From contig NZ_CP043494.1 of NCBI RefSeq assembly GCF_044360475.1, positions 8,122,001-8,186,000 of the forward strand: 64,000 nucleotides of DNA, read 5' to 3'. The translations under genes were made by a program, and so were the position numbers. The DNA comes from Archangium minus. Its GTDB lineage: Bacteria > Myxococcota > Myxococcia > Myxococcales > Myxococcaceae. Below are positions 45,534-54,421 of this stretch, piece after piece; within the stretch, counting starts at the first letter, position 1; each line of letters starts with the position of its first letter. A model generated the notes under the pieces. That model was not told the DNA's origin. It did no database searches and was given only the letters and a program-made list of their open reading frames with translations.

Positions 45534-46250
45534 ATGGCCCTCATTCAACTGAAGAACATCCACAAGGCATACAACCTGGGCAAGACCACCGTCACCGCGC
45601 TGCGCGGCGTGGACCTCGAGGTGCAGAGCGGCGAGTTCACCGTGGTGATGGGCCCCTCCGGCTCCGGCAAGACGACGCTGCTCAACATCATCGGCCTGCT
45701 CGACCGAGCCTCCTCCGGCTCCTACCGGCTGGAGGGCGAGGAGGTGGGGGACCGCGACTTCAACGACCTGGCCGAGCTGCGCAACCGGAAGATCGGCTTC
45801 ATCTTCCAGGCCTTCAACCTCATCCCCGTGCTGAACGTGCTGGAGAACATCGAGTTCCCCTGCCTCATCGGTGGCGAGTCGAGGCGGACGCTGCGCGAGC
45901 GCGCCGAGCGCATGGCCGCGGACGTAGGGTTGTCGCAGTTCCTGCACCACCGCCCGGACGAGCTGTCCGGCGGCCAGCGGCAGCGCGTGGCCATCGCACG
46001 AGCGCTCGTCACCCAGCCGCAGCTGGTGCTCGCCGACGAGCCCACCGCGAACCTGGACTCCGCCACCAGCGAGCAGATCCTGGACCTGATGGAGGAGCTC
46101 AACCGCACCCGGCGCGTCACCTTCCTCTTCTCCACGCATGACCCACGGGTGATGCGCCGCGCCCGCCGGGTGGTGCGGATTGCCGATGGGGTGCTGGTGG
46201 ACGGCTCCGCCGAGGCCCGGCACGAGACACGGGCGCTGGAGATGGCCTGA
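45534..46250 (+). CDS. ABC transporter ATPase, LolD/MacB type
   Basis: 238 residues. Walker A GPSGSGKTT, Q-loop FQAFNLIPVL, signature LSGGQRQRVAIARAL, Walker B LVLADEPT and the H-loop STHD. All motifs match LolD-type ATPases. Last gene of the operon; together with two permeases, a LolA-like carrier and a barrel it makes a complete inner-to-outer-membrane route. Confidence 0.96.
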   Translation: MALIQLKNIHKAYNLGKTTVTALRGVDLEVQSGEFTVVMGPSGSGKTTLLNIIGLLDRASSGSYRLEGEEVGDRDFNDLAELRNRKIGFIFQAFNLIPVLNVLENIEFPCLIGGESRRTLRERAERMAADVGLSQFLHHRPDELSGGQRQRVAIARALVTQPQLVLADEPTANLDSATSEQILDLMEELNRTRRVTFLFSTHDPRVMRRARRVVRIADGVLVDGSAEARHETRALEMA

Positions 46251-46470
46251 CCGTGCGGAGCGCAGGCAGGTAGGTGCTCACCTCATTTCCTTGATTGGAC
46301 TCTCGCAAGACTGCTGCGCCGGACGGCAGGACGGAAAGACTTCACTCTGGATGGAGAAGCTCGCCGAGGTATCCGTCTTCGAATAATCAGATAGTCAGAT
46401 TTTGAGAGTCTGTCCTGATTTTCATGTTAATTCCCGATTCAGTCCCTGTGACTGCATCGGAGAACGACAC

Positions 46471-47913
46471 ATGAGGAAATCCCCCCGTTTCCTGTCTCTG
46501 GCCTTCGCGAGCGCGCTGCTCGCGTCCGGCTGCGGTGGCGAGAGCCCCGACACGCAGCTGGCCGCCGACGAGTCCGCGGCCGACACCACCACCGGCGCGC
46601 TGGCGTGCAGCACGCGCATCACCTACGGCGACCGGTGGATTCGCCCCTCGAACCACCCGGCCCAGTACGACATCGCGGCGGACCTGGTGACGTGGGACGG
46701 CACCTGCATCAACGAGGGCCCCAACTCGTACGCGGTGCTGTCCAACGGCTGGCGGCCGTACTTCACCGGCAACAACGCCTGTGTCATCGCGCTCGACACG
46801 GACTGCGCGGCCCAGTCGTGCGGCACGCGCATCACCTACGGCGCGTCGTGGATACATCCGGCGAACCACCCGGCGCAGCACGACGACGCCGGCGGGCGCG
46901 TGTTCTGGGACCGGGGCTGCACGAACCAGTCCCCCAACTCGTACACGGTGCTGTCGAACGAGTGGGCGCCGTACTTCAACGGCTCCAACGCGTGCGCCCT
47001 GTCGTTCCGGTACACGGGCTGCGGCGGGCTGTACGTGAATCCGGTGGTGCCCGTGGACTGCGCGGACCCGGGCGTCATCCATGACGGGACGCAGTACGTG
47101 GCGGCGTGCACGTCGGGCGGCGCGGCGGATGCGTTCCCCCTGCGCACCTCGCGCGACCTAGTGAACTGGACGTACGCGGGCGTCATCTTCCCGTCCGCGC
47201 GCAAGCCCACGTGGGCGACGGGCGACTACTGGGCGCCGGAGATTCACAAGGTGGGGACGCGCTACATCGCGTACTACACGGCGCGGCACACGAACGGGAA
47301 GCTGTCCATCGGCGCGGCCACGTCGACGAGCGCGCTCGGGCCCTTCACGGACCTCGGCCGGCCGCTGGTGCACGACACGGGGATGGGGATGATTGACGCC
47401 ACCTTCTTCCGGGACACGGCGGGCACGCCGTACCTTGTGTGGAAGGCGGACGGCAACGCGGTGGGGCAGCCGACCCCCATCTACGGGCAGCAGCTCTCGG
47501 CGGACGGGTTGTCGCTCGTCGGCACGCGCCGGACGCTCATCACCAACAACCTGGGCTGGGAGGGCGGCGTCGTCGAGGCGCCGTGGGTCGTCGCGCGCGG
47601 CGGCTACTACTACCTCTTCTACAGCGGTAACGCGTACTACAACAGCACGTACGCCGTGGGCGTCGCCCGCGCCACCAGCCCGCTGGGGCCGTACACGAAG
47701 CTGAGCGCGCCCATCCTCAGGACGGGGGGCGGCTGGACGGGCCCCGGCCACAACTCCGTCGTCACCGGGCCGGGCGGCGACACGTACATGGTCTACCACG
47801 CGTGGAACAGCGCCCACACCGCGCGCGTGATGCTCGTGGACGCCATCACCTGGCCCAACGGCTGGCCCGCCGTTCCCGAAGGGCCGTCGAACGGCTCGCG
47901 GCCCATGCCGTAG
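46471..47913 (+). CDS. GH43-type glycosidase lipoprotein with two N-terminal modules
   Basis: 480 residues, GGAGAA upstream of the ATG. Lipobox LLASGC. Residues ~45-180 are two tandem copies of a ~66-residue Cys-bounded module (TRITYGDRWIRPSNHPAQYD and TRITYGASWIHPANHPAQHD). The five-bladed propeller of GH43 follows: catalytic base Asp199 in ADPGVIHDG, APEIHKV, a middle Asp in GMIDATF, and Glu in VVEAPWV. GH43 enzymes remove arabinose or xylose residues. The promoter region before it is AT-rich. Confidence 0.9.
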   Translation: MRKSPRFLSLAFASALLASGCGGESPDTQLAADESAADTTTGALACSTRITYGDRWIRPSNHPAQYDIAADLVTWDGTCINEGPNSYAVLSNGWRPYFTGNNACVIALDTDCAAQSCGTRITYGASWIHPANHPAQHDDAGGRVFWDRGCTNQSPNSYTVLSNEWAPYFNGSNACALSFRYTGCGGLYVNPVVPVDCADPGVIHDGTQYVAACTSGGAADAFPLRTSRDLVNWTYAGVIFPSARKPTWATGDYWAPEIHKVGTRYIAYYTARHTNGKLSIGAATSTSALGPFTDLGRPLVHDTGMGMIDATFFRDTAGTPYLVWKADGNAVGQPTPIYGQQLSADGLSLVGTRRTLITNNLGWEGGVVEAPWVVARGGYYYLFYSGNAYYNSTYAVGVARATSPLGPYTKLSAPILRTGGGWTGPGHNSVVTGPGGDTYMVYHAWNSAHTARVMLVDAITWPNGWPAVPEGPSNGSRPMP

Positions 47914-47924
47914 GGAGCGCCCCT

Positions 47925-48130
47925 CTATTCTTCGACCTTCGGGAGCGCACGGGGCGTCGAGGCGCCCTGCTCATCGAAGGTGATCATGCCGAACGGGCGC
48001 ATCACCTCAGGCCTGACCTCGAAGACGCAGAGGCGACGCTTGGGTGGGTGGAGCAGGTAGAGGGAGTGACTGTCGTAGCAGAGGGCCCCGTGTGTCGTCT
48101 GTTCAACCGTGTGTTGCCCCGATGGGCGAT
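47925..48130 (-). pseudogene. 3' fragment of an unidentified gene
   Basis: The minus strand reads ...HGALCYDSHSLYLLHPPKRR...MITFDEQGASTPRALPKVEE and stops at 47925. GC at third positions is high over the last ~55 codons, as in real genes here, but no start codon is available before the frame enters the opposite-strand sugar dehydrogenase. Probably the end of a gene whose front was lost when the dehydrogenase gene arrived. Confidence 0.4.
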
Positions 48131-48203
48131 TGGCGTCGTTGTCACGTACGGAGAGTGCGGGTCCGTTATAACGTGGCTCTCCACCTTTTACGGGAGTTCC
48201 AAC

Positions 48204-49361
48204 ATGCCATCGCTTCGTTCATCATTGCTCTCCCTCGCCTTCCTCGCCGCCTGCAGCGACGGGACGGGCCCCGACAATCTCGACCTGGAGTCCGACAGCC
48301 CGGAGAGCCTCTCCGAGGCGCTCGCCGCGGGCTTCTCCATCACCGAGGTCGCGGATTTCAATTCGCCCTGGGCGATGACCTTCCTGCCGGACGGCCGGAT
48401 GCTGGTGACCGAGAAGGCGGGAACGCTCCACCTCGTCTCGGCGGACGGAACGCAGCGCAAGACCGTCACCGGCACGCTCCCCGTGTCCAGCGCGGGTCAG
48501 GGCGGACTGCTGGACGTGGTGCTCCATCCCCAGTTCGCGCAGAACCGGCTCGTCTACTTCAGCTACTCCGAGTCGCGCTCGAGCGGCAAGGGCGTGGCGC
48601 TCGCGCGGGGCACCTTCACCGACGGCACCTCGCCCTCGCTGACCAACGTGCGGGTCATCTTCCGGGCCACGCCGTATGTGAGCGGAGATGGCCACTTCTC
48701 CGGCCGCATCGCCTTCTCTCCCGACGGCAAACTGTTCTTCACCAACGGAGATCGGCAGAAGTTCGATCCCGCCCAGGACCCCACCGGCACGCTCGGCAAG
48801 GTGCTGCGCCTCAATGACGATGGCACCCCCGCCGCGGGCAACCCGCTGGCCGCCCGGGGCTTCCACCCCGCCGTCTGGTCCTATGGCCACCGCAACCTGC
48901 TCGGCCTCGCCTTCGACGCGAGCGGCAACCTGTGGGAGCATGAGATGGGTCCCCAGGGCGGCGACGAGGTGAACCTCATCCAGCCCAGCCTCAACTACGG
49001 CTGGCCCAAGGCCTCCAACGGTAGCCACTACGACGGCCGTGACATCCCCGACCACCGCGCGGGCGACGGCTTCGAGCCTCCCAAGGTGTGGTGGAACCCC
49101 TCCATCTCGCCCGGAGGCTTGATGGTCTACTCGGGCAAGCTCTGGCCGGAGTGGAAGGGCGACCTGTTCATCGGCGGCCTGTCCAGCCAGTCGCTGGTGC
49201 GCGTCGACGTGAACGGCACCTCGGCGTCCAAGGGCGACCAGTGGAACATGAACAGCCGCATCCGCGAGGTCGAGGAGGGTCCGGACGGCAGCATCTGGCT
49301 GCTCCAGGACGGCCAGAGCGGCTCCCAGGGCAAGCTCCTGCGGCTGCGTCCCGCCTCCTGA
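48204..49361 (+). CDS. PQQ-dependent sugar dehydrogenase (soluble aldose dehydrogenase type), lipoprotein
   Basis: 385 residues from the ATG at 48204 with GGGAG 8 bases upstream. Lipoprotein signal (SLAFLAACSD). The six-bladed propeller motifs match the sGDH/YliI family: SPWAMTFLPDGRMLVTEKAG, GGLLDVVLHPQF, DGHFSGRIAFSPDGKLFFTN, YGHRNLLGLAFD and GGDEVNLIQPSLNYGWP. These enzymes oxidise aldose sugars with PQQ and calcium in the periplasm. It is the only PQQ-using protein in the window, 17 kb from the pqq genes. Confidence 0.92.
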   Translation: MPSLRSSLLSLAFLAACSDGTGPDNLDLESDSPESLSEALAAGFSITEVADFNSPWAMTFLPDGRMLVTEKAGTLHLVSADGTQRKTVTGTLPVSSAGQGGLLDVVLHPQFAQNRLVYFSYSESRSSGKGVALARGTFTDGTSPSLTNVRVIFRATPYVSGDGHFSGRIAFSPDGKLFFTNGDRQKFDPAQDPTGTLGKVLRLNDDGTPAAGNPLAARGFHPAVWSYGHRNLLGLAFDASGNLWEHEMGPQGGDEVNLIQPSLNYGWPKASNGSHYDGRDIPDHRAGDGFEPPKVWWNPSISPGGLMVYSGKLWPEWKGDLFIGGLSSQSLVRVDVNGTSASKGDQWNMNSRIREVEEGPDGSIWLLQDGQSGSQGKLLRLRPAS

Positions 49362-49478
49362 CCCACCCGCGCTCCGAGATGGAGGGTGTGGCTCGACTCG
49401 CACCTGGGTGAGGGTCTCACCTGGGTGCGGAGCTCGGGACTGCACCCTCCTGTCTCGTGGAGCTGTCGAGAGCGGAGG

Positions 49479-50036
49479 TCAGGCGCACCTCATGCCGTCG
49501 AAGAACATCGCGATCAGGCGCCGGATGCGGGCCGGGTCGCCCGTGGCGGCCAGGGCGACCGCGGTGACGATGCAGACGACATCGTCGAGCAGGACGTCGC
49601 GCTTGATGACGCGCTCTCGCTTCGCCCGGGCCAGCAGCCGCTCACCCTCCTGCGTTGTCGCGTGGCAGCCCGGCGTGCCGCTCTGCAGCACCACTCCAAT
49701 CGAGGTGGCCAGCCCGCGGTAGAGGCCCGCCGTGGTGACGAGCTGCTCGATGTAGCTCGCCAGCGCTTCGGCCGCGTCGCCCTCCTCCCCTTCTCGTGAC
49801 TGGCTCGCCCGCGCGATCTCCAGCAGACGCTCGTCGCACGAGGCCGCCAGCAGCGCCTCCCGCGAGGGGAAGTGCCGGTAGAGCGTGCCGATGCCGACCT
49901 TCGCGTGCCGGGCGATGTCCTCGAACGAGGCGTCGGCGCCACGCTCGGAGAAGACCTCGTGGGCGGCGGTCAGCAGCCGCGCCCGGTTGCGCGCGGCGTC
50001 GGCGCGCAGGGGGCGCTCTTCGGGTCGTTTCTCCAT
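49479..50036 (-). CDS. TetR-family repressor
   Basis: 185 residues. I prefer the ATG at 50036 because the GGGAG ribosome site is 9 bases before it and abuts the alternative ATG at 50045. Helix-turn-helix SFEDIARHAKVGIGTLYRHF; the ligand domain is of the SCO1712/TetR_C33-like type. Divergent from the NmrA-type gene at 50158, with two palindromic operators between them. Confidence 0.93.
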   Translation of the reverse strand: MEKRPEERPLRADAARNRARLLTAAHEVFSERGADASFEDIARHAKVGIGTLYRHFPSREALLAASCDERLLEIARASQSREGEEGDAAEALASYIEQLVTTAGLYRGLATSIGVVLQSGTPGCHATTQEGERLLARAKRERVIKRDVLLDDVVCIVTAVALAATGDPARIRRLIAMFFDGMRCA

Positions 50037-50068
50037 CTCGTTCATCTCCCTTGCGAGCCGGAGGGTCC

Positions 50069-50120
50069 CTCCGTATTCAATCGGAGCATTTCCGGAGGGT
50101 TCCTCCGTATTTAACCGGAG
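50069..50120. promoter_or_regulatory. two tandem TetR-type operators
   Basis: CTCCGTATTCAATCGGAG (50069-50086) and CTCCGTATTTAACCGGAG (50103-50120): identical CTCCG/CGGAG arms, 8-base AT-rich cores, centres 34 bases apart. They sit between divergent starts at 50036 and 50158. Confidence 0.75.
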
Positions 50121-50157
50121 TCACCTTCCGTTCCTAGCAATACACGAGGGAGCGACC

Positions 50158-51012
50158 ATGGCAGAGACGAGGACGATTCTGGTTCTGGGAGCGACGGGGC
50201 AGCAGGGGGGCGCGACGGCGCGGGCGCTGGTGCGCGACGGCTGGCGGGTGCGAGCGCTGGTGCGCGATCCGGCGAGCCCACGGGCGCGGGCGCTCGAGGG
50301 GGTGGAGCTGGTGGCGGGTGACATGGGCGATGCCGGCGCGCTCGCCGCGGCGATGGCGGGGGCTTACGGCGTCTTCAGCGTCCAGCCCAGCTCGGGCCAG
50401 CAGAAGTACGGCGTTACCGATCAGGAAGAGGAGCGCCTGGGCATCGCCGTCGCCGACGCCGCCGGCCGAGCGGGAGTCGCGCACCTCGTCTACACCTCGG
50501 TGGCGTGGCTGGGGCCGGACACGGGGGTCGGGCACTTCGAGAGCAAGTGGCGCATCGAGGAGCACATCCGGCGCAGCCGCCTGCCGGCGACCATCGTGCG
50601 GCCCGCGGCGTTCATGGAGATGCTGCTCGAGCCCCACCTCGGGCTGACGCAGGGGCATTTCCATTTCATCATGCGTCCCGAGCAGCCGCTCCAGCTCATC
50701 GCCGTCGCCGACATTGGCCGACTGGTCGCACGCGTGTTCGCCGACCCCGCGCGCCACCTCGGCCAGACCCTCGAGCTGGCCGGTGATGAACTGACGGGCC
50801 CCGCCATCGCCTCCCTCTTCGGCCGCGCCCGCGGCATCGAGGCCAGCTACGCGCGCTTCCCGGCCGAGGTGCTGGCCGCCAACGACATGATGCGCCGCCT
50901 GACCGACTTCGCCGACCGCGGAGGCATGACCGGCGGGGCCGACGTGGCGGCGCTCCGCCAGCTCGTGCCCGACCTGCTCACCTTCGAGGCCTGGCTGCGG
51001 CAGACGGCGTGA
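50158..51012 (+). CDS. NmrA-family NAD(P)-binding oxidoreductase-like protein
   Basis: 284 residues, GAGGGAG upstream. Rossmann motif LVLGATGQQGGATA, and the family segments VFSVQPSS, HLVYTSVAWLG and TIVRPAAFMEM. The usual YxxxK catalytic pair is absent, as in NmrA/HSCARG redox sensors and azoreductase-like relatives. Presumably repressed by the divergent TetR protein. Confidence 0.9.
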   Translation: MAETRTILVLGATGQQGGATARALVRDGWRVRALVRDPASPRARALEGVELVAGDMGDAGALAAAMAGAYGVFSVQPSSGQQKYGVTDQEEERLGIAVADAAGRAGVAHLVYTSVAWLGPDTGVGHFESKWRIEEHIRRSRLPATIVRPAAFMEMLLEPHLGLTQGHFHFIMRPEQPLQLIAVADIGRLVARVFADPARHLGQTLELAGDELTGPAIASLFGRARGIEASYARFPAEVLAANDMMRRLTDFADRGGMTGGADVAALRQLVPDLLTFEAWLRQTA

Positions 51013-51054
51013 CGTCAACTGCCGTCACGCCCCCTCGGGCCCGCCGTGGTGCGC

Positions 51055-51321
51055 TCAGTTCTGGAGCGTGATGGGGAGCGACACGGTGTTCACATCACCG
51101 CCAGCGGCGGCCGTGCTCGTCGCCGTTGCCCTCAGGGTGTAGACGCCGTTGGCGAGGGCCGCCGTGTCGAGGTACCAGTCATAGGGAGCCAGTCCTTCCA
51201 GTCGGGAGGACACCACGGTGTTGTCCTTGAGCAACTCGAAGAGACCCACGATGTCGCTGTCGTAGGCCAGTGTTGTCTTGAGAAGCGAGGAGAGGCGCGT
51301 GAATCCAGGTTGATTCTTCAT
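51055..51321 (-). CDS. small Ig-like protein ending the SbnB-like/ATP-grasp operon
   Basis: 88 residues from the ATG at 51321, which has an AGGAAG site 6 bases upstream; an ATG at 51339 would add six residues. It lies 33 bases after the ATP-grasp gene on the same strand. The N-terminal 20 residues (MKNQPGFTRLSSLLKTTLAY) are unlike the rest, which resembles the second half of a bacterial Ig-like domain (FELLKDNTVV, APYDWYLDTAALANGVYTL). No export signal. It could be a peptide substrate with a leader, a partner protein, or a truncated Ig domain; I cannot tell. Confidence 0.6.
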   Translation of the reverse strand: MKNQPGFTRLSSLLKTTLAYDSDIVGLFELLKDNTVVSSRLEGLAPYDWYLDTAALANGVYTLRATATSTAAAGGDVNTVSLPITLQN

Positions 51322-51354
51322 TCGAAGCTTCCTTTCCATGTAGCGACCCCCGCG

Positions 51355-52722
51355 CTAGCACCCCGGGGCGAGGAAGGGCAGGAGGAAGGCCCCGGCGCTC
51401 GTGTTCATCACCCGCGTCCCACGCTGATGAGGGTCCACGGCGTGGGCGCGCACGATGGTCGGGCCGGGGACCCGCCCGTCCACGTGGTAGGGACAGAAGT
51501 CCACCTCCACCTGCCGCTCCAGCAGTGCTCCGGCCTCCGAGATCTCCAGGAGTGCGACGACGGGGTAGCTCACGCGCCGCTGGAAGAGGAACCCGTCCTT
51601 GCTCCGCGCCTCCACCAGGCGCTCCCACTCCCGTCGCGACAGCCGGGCGCCGAACACCACGCCCTCTCCAAAGGAGGAGTCCGTGGGCTTGGACACCCAC
51701 CCTTCCCGCTCCTCCAGCACCTCCTGGCGCCGCTCGGGCGCATGCGCCAGGCTCACCGTGTCCGGGATCGTCTGACGCAGCAGCTCCGCGTCCTCGCGCG
51801 ACAGGCCGAGCGTGGCGACCACCGCCGCGTCGCTGAGCAGCGCGAACGCCTCCTTCGTCGCCGTGAGGAAGGCGCCGGTGGAGTTGACGATCAGGTGCTC
51901 CTCCGGGTGTGAGCACACTGCCTCGTAGTCGCTCACGTCCACGTCGCCCTCGCGGTAGGCGTCCAGGTAGACGGAGTAGCGCCAGATCATGTCCACCTGC
52001 TCGCCCCCCACGGTGGGCCGCCCCCGGACGAGCCGGACCTCCGGAGGAAAGCAGTGCACGAGGTGGACGTCCTCTCCATACCGCGCTCGCGCGACCCGCT
52101 GGTACTCCCTCGCCACGTGCGGCAGCTCCCGCTTGCCAGAGTAGCCGTGCTCGGAGACCAGGGCGATCCGCCGGGGCACGCGGCCCGGGTAGCGGGCACG
52201 AAACTCCCCGAACAACCAGTCCACGACGCAGGCCGCCAGCAGCTGGGGCTCATACGTGCGTCCCAGCGCGCCCAGCAGGTGCGCGGCCATCCGCTGATCC
52301 ACGTCGTGATAGTGCAGCCCCAGGGGCGCCGCCTGGTTCACCTCGATGGCCGTGCAACGGCCCGTGGCCGGCTCCAGGAAGGCGTCCACGCGGCGCAGCC
52401 GGCGCTCGAGGGAGGCGGGAGACTCGAAGGTGCATTGACGCACGAGCCGCTCGCTGCCCGGCTCCAGGGAGCGCAGCAGGCGGCGCAGGAGGGGCGCACC
52501 CGCCGGACCGAGGGCGTGCGTCTCCAGCCGGACGAGCGCTCGAACCAGGCACTCCACCTGGGCGAAGGCGCGCTTCACCCGCGCGGCGTCGAGCTCCAGG
52601 GGCACGAGGAAGGGCCGGCCCTCGAGGGGGTACTCCGCGGCGCGGGCCAGCTCCAGACACTCGCGCACGACCTGGGCCCGCCGTGCGGGAGAGAGCCGCT
52701 CGAGCCGTTCCCTCAAATCCAT
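51355..52722 (-). CDS. ATP-grasp ligase-like protein
   Basis: 455 residues from the ATG at 52722 (GGAG 9 bases upstream; a GTG at 52737 is the alternative). The nucleotide-binding loop is WVSKPTDSSFGEGVVFG near residue 340, with substrate-side residues EVNQAAP and VDFCPYHVDG. It resembles circularly arranged ATP-grasp enzymes such as glutathionylspermidine synthase-like proteins, which join a carboxylate to an amine. The start overlaps the end of the SbnB-like gene, so the two are translationally coupled and likely act in one pathway. Confidence 0.8.
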   Translation of the reverse strand: MDLRERLERLSPARRAQVVRECLELARAAEYPLEGRPFLVPLELDAARVKRAFAQVECLVRALVRLETHALGPAGAPLLRRLLRSLEPGSERLVRQCTFESPASLERRLRRVDAFLEPATGRCTAIEVNQAAPLGLHYHDVDQRMAAHLLGALGRTYEPQLLAACVVDWLFGEFRARYPGRVPRRIALVSEHGYSGKRELPHVAREYQRVARARYGEDVHLVHCFPPEVRLVRGRPTVGGEQVDMIWRYSVYLDAYREGDVDVSDYEAVCSHPEEHLIVNSTGAFLTATKEAFALLSDAAVVATLGLSREDAELLRQTIPDTVSLAHAPERRQEVLEEREGWVSKPTDSSFGEGVVFGARLSRREWERLVEARSKDGFLFQRRVSYPVVALLEISEAGALLERQVEVDFCPYHVDGRVPGPTIVRAHAVDPHQRGTRVMNTSAGAFLLPFLAPGC

Positions 52723-53753
52723 TTCGAGGAGCTCCACAGCTGCACCCGCTGCCCCACCCCGCGCTGGAGGGCTTCGCGGAAGACCCGGTCGGCGACGAGG
52801 ATGTCCTCGAAGGCAAGCCCCACGGGGGAGAAGAAGATGCTCTCGTGCCGCGACGTCCGGCCGGAGCGCTCACCCGCGAGGATGGGTCCCAGGTCCTCCA
52901 CCCGGCTCTCCGGGATCAGTCCCCCGGCCACCGCGAAGGCGTGGGTCTGCACGTTGCGGCTCTTCACGTCCACCCAGCGATCGGCGATGACCCGGTCCAT
53001 CCGCGTGAGCAGCGACGCCTCCACCTCGAAGCCCCCGATAGAGAACACCGTCACCCCGCTCTGGCCAATCCACCGCTCGCGCACAACGGGCTGGTCATCG
53101 CGCGACACGCAGGTGACCACGAAGGAGCAGTCGCGGACCGCCTCCTCGGCGCTCGCCACCGGCCGGATGTCGAGATGGGTGCGCCGCGACATCTCCTCGG
53201 CGAAGCAGTCCTTGGACGCCCCCTCGGAGTAGACGCGTGCGCGACGCAGGCCCGGCACGGCCTGCTGCAGGCCCAGCAGCTGGGTGCGCATGTTCACGCC
53301 CGCCCCGATGAGGCCCACCTCCTGGGTGTCCGGGGGCACGAGCTTCTGGGCCGCCAGCAGCGACACGGCCCCCGTGCGCGTCGCGCTGATCACCTGCGCG
53401 TCCATGATGCAGCGAGGCAGCTTGGTGTGCGCATCGAACAGGGTGATGAGGCCCGTGGCGCGGGGCAGCCCCAGTGCCACGTTCGCCGGCATGGCGCCCA
53501 TCGACTTGCAGCCGAGAATCTCCTCCCCGTCCGCCAGCAGCAGCGAGGGCATGAAGTTGATGCACCCCACCTCCGGCTCCGGCACGGGCCGCGGGCTTCT
53601 CATGGATGTCTTGGTGGGTTGAACCACCCGTCCGCGCAGCAGCAGCTCGAAGCCGCGCCGCACGTCCTCGCTCGCTCGCACCACGTCGGCGCCGCCGCAG
53701 GCGACGACATCCTCCAACGACAAACACAGCATCTCCCTGCCGCATCCTTCCAT
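52713..53753 (-). CDS. ornithine cyclodeaminase/mu-crystallin family enzyme, SbnB-like
   Basis: 346 residues from the ATG at 53753; Met8 is an alternative. Rossmann motif EVGLIGAGVNMRTQLLGLQQ, and family segments ILGCKSMGAMPAN, ISATRTGAVSLLAA and DDQPVVRERW. NAD-dependent; relatives deaminate ornithine, reduce imines, or make 2,3-diaminopropionate from a phosphoserine-derived adduct (SbnB). No SbnA partner is nearby. It heads a minus-strand operon with the ATP-grasp and Ig-like genes. Confidence 0.88.
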   Translation of the reverse strand: MEGCGREMLCLSLEDVVACGGADVVRASEDVRRGFELLLRGRVVQPTKTSMRSPRPVPEPEVGCINFMPSLLLADGEEILGCKSMGAMPANVALGLPRATGLITLFDAHTKLPRCIMDAQVISATRTGAVSLLAAQKLVPPDTQEVGLIGAGVNMRTQLLGLQQAVPGLRRARVYSEGASKDCFAEEMSRRTHLDIRPVASAEEAVRDCSFVVTCVSRDDQPVVRERWIGQSGVTVFSIGGFEVEASLLTRMDRVIADRWVDVKSRNVQTHAFAVAGGLIPESRVEDLGPILAGERSGRTSRHESIFFSPVGLAFEDILVADRVFREALQRGVGQRVQLWSSSKWI

Positions 53754-53988
53754 ATGACTCGAGCTCCCCATCGCGTGGGGCGGCCGGCAATACCCTCCTT
53801 CCGGCTGCCCGACGGTGCCATGCCCTCGCTGACCCTCTCGCCCATCGCCTGCCCTCCGCGGGCTCCCGCGCGCTTGCGGGCCTCCTTCCGCGAGCGCATG
53901 CGCCGCACCTCGTGGGCGGGAGCCATTTCCCATCGCGGGGGCCGAGGGAGACTACCGGTCCCCCCCCGGCCTCGCCTTCAGCGCTGGC

Positions 53989-54267
53989 TCACGGACAGAC
54001 GCAGGTGCCATTACAGCGGTAGTCGCGAGTGCAGGACCTGCCGCAGGCCGCCGTGCAAGTCGCCTCGCTGCCGTACCACTGGCTGAAGTTGCACGTCCAC
54101 AGCAACGAGCAGATGGCCTGCTGCGTGACGCTGCCCTCGGGGAGCTGCTCATCGGCGGGGGCGGACTCGGTCACCGGCGCCTGCTCGGGCTCGTACGTAC
54201 CGCCGCAACCCGACACCGAGACGACGAGACCCACGAAAGCAGCAACGAGGGGGAGAGGAATTCGCAT
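53989..54267 (-). CDS. small Cys-rich lipoprotein
   Basis: 92 residues, ATG at 54267. Lipobox VVSVSGC, acidic spacer, then a compact domain with eight cysteines (ICSLLWTC, CTAACGRSC, CNGTCVC). Same architecture as the lipoprotein at 2133. Likely outer-membrane anchored. Function unknown. Confidence 0.72.
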   Translation of the reverse strand: MRIPLPLVAAFVGLVVSVSGCGGTYEPEQAPVTESAPADEQLPEGSVTQQAICSLLWTCNFSQWYGSEATCTAACGRSCTRDYRCNGTCVCP

Positions 54268-54421
54268 GGGGGACACGCTCCTGGGTTCCACGGGTGGGAC
54301 TTCGACACGCTCGGCCATGCTGCGTCCGGGCGTGCATGCCCTCACTGTGACAGACCGTGGGCGTGGCGCCACATCCATGAGGGGCCAGAGTCGAGGCGCG
54401 GTGTCCGGCGCGCATCACCTG

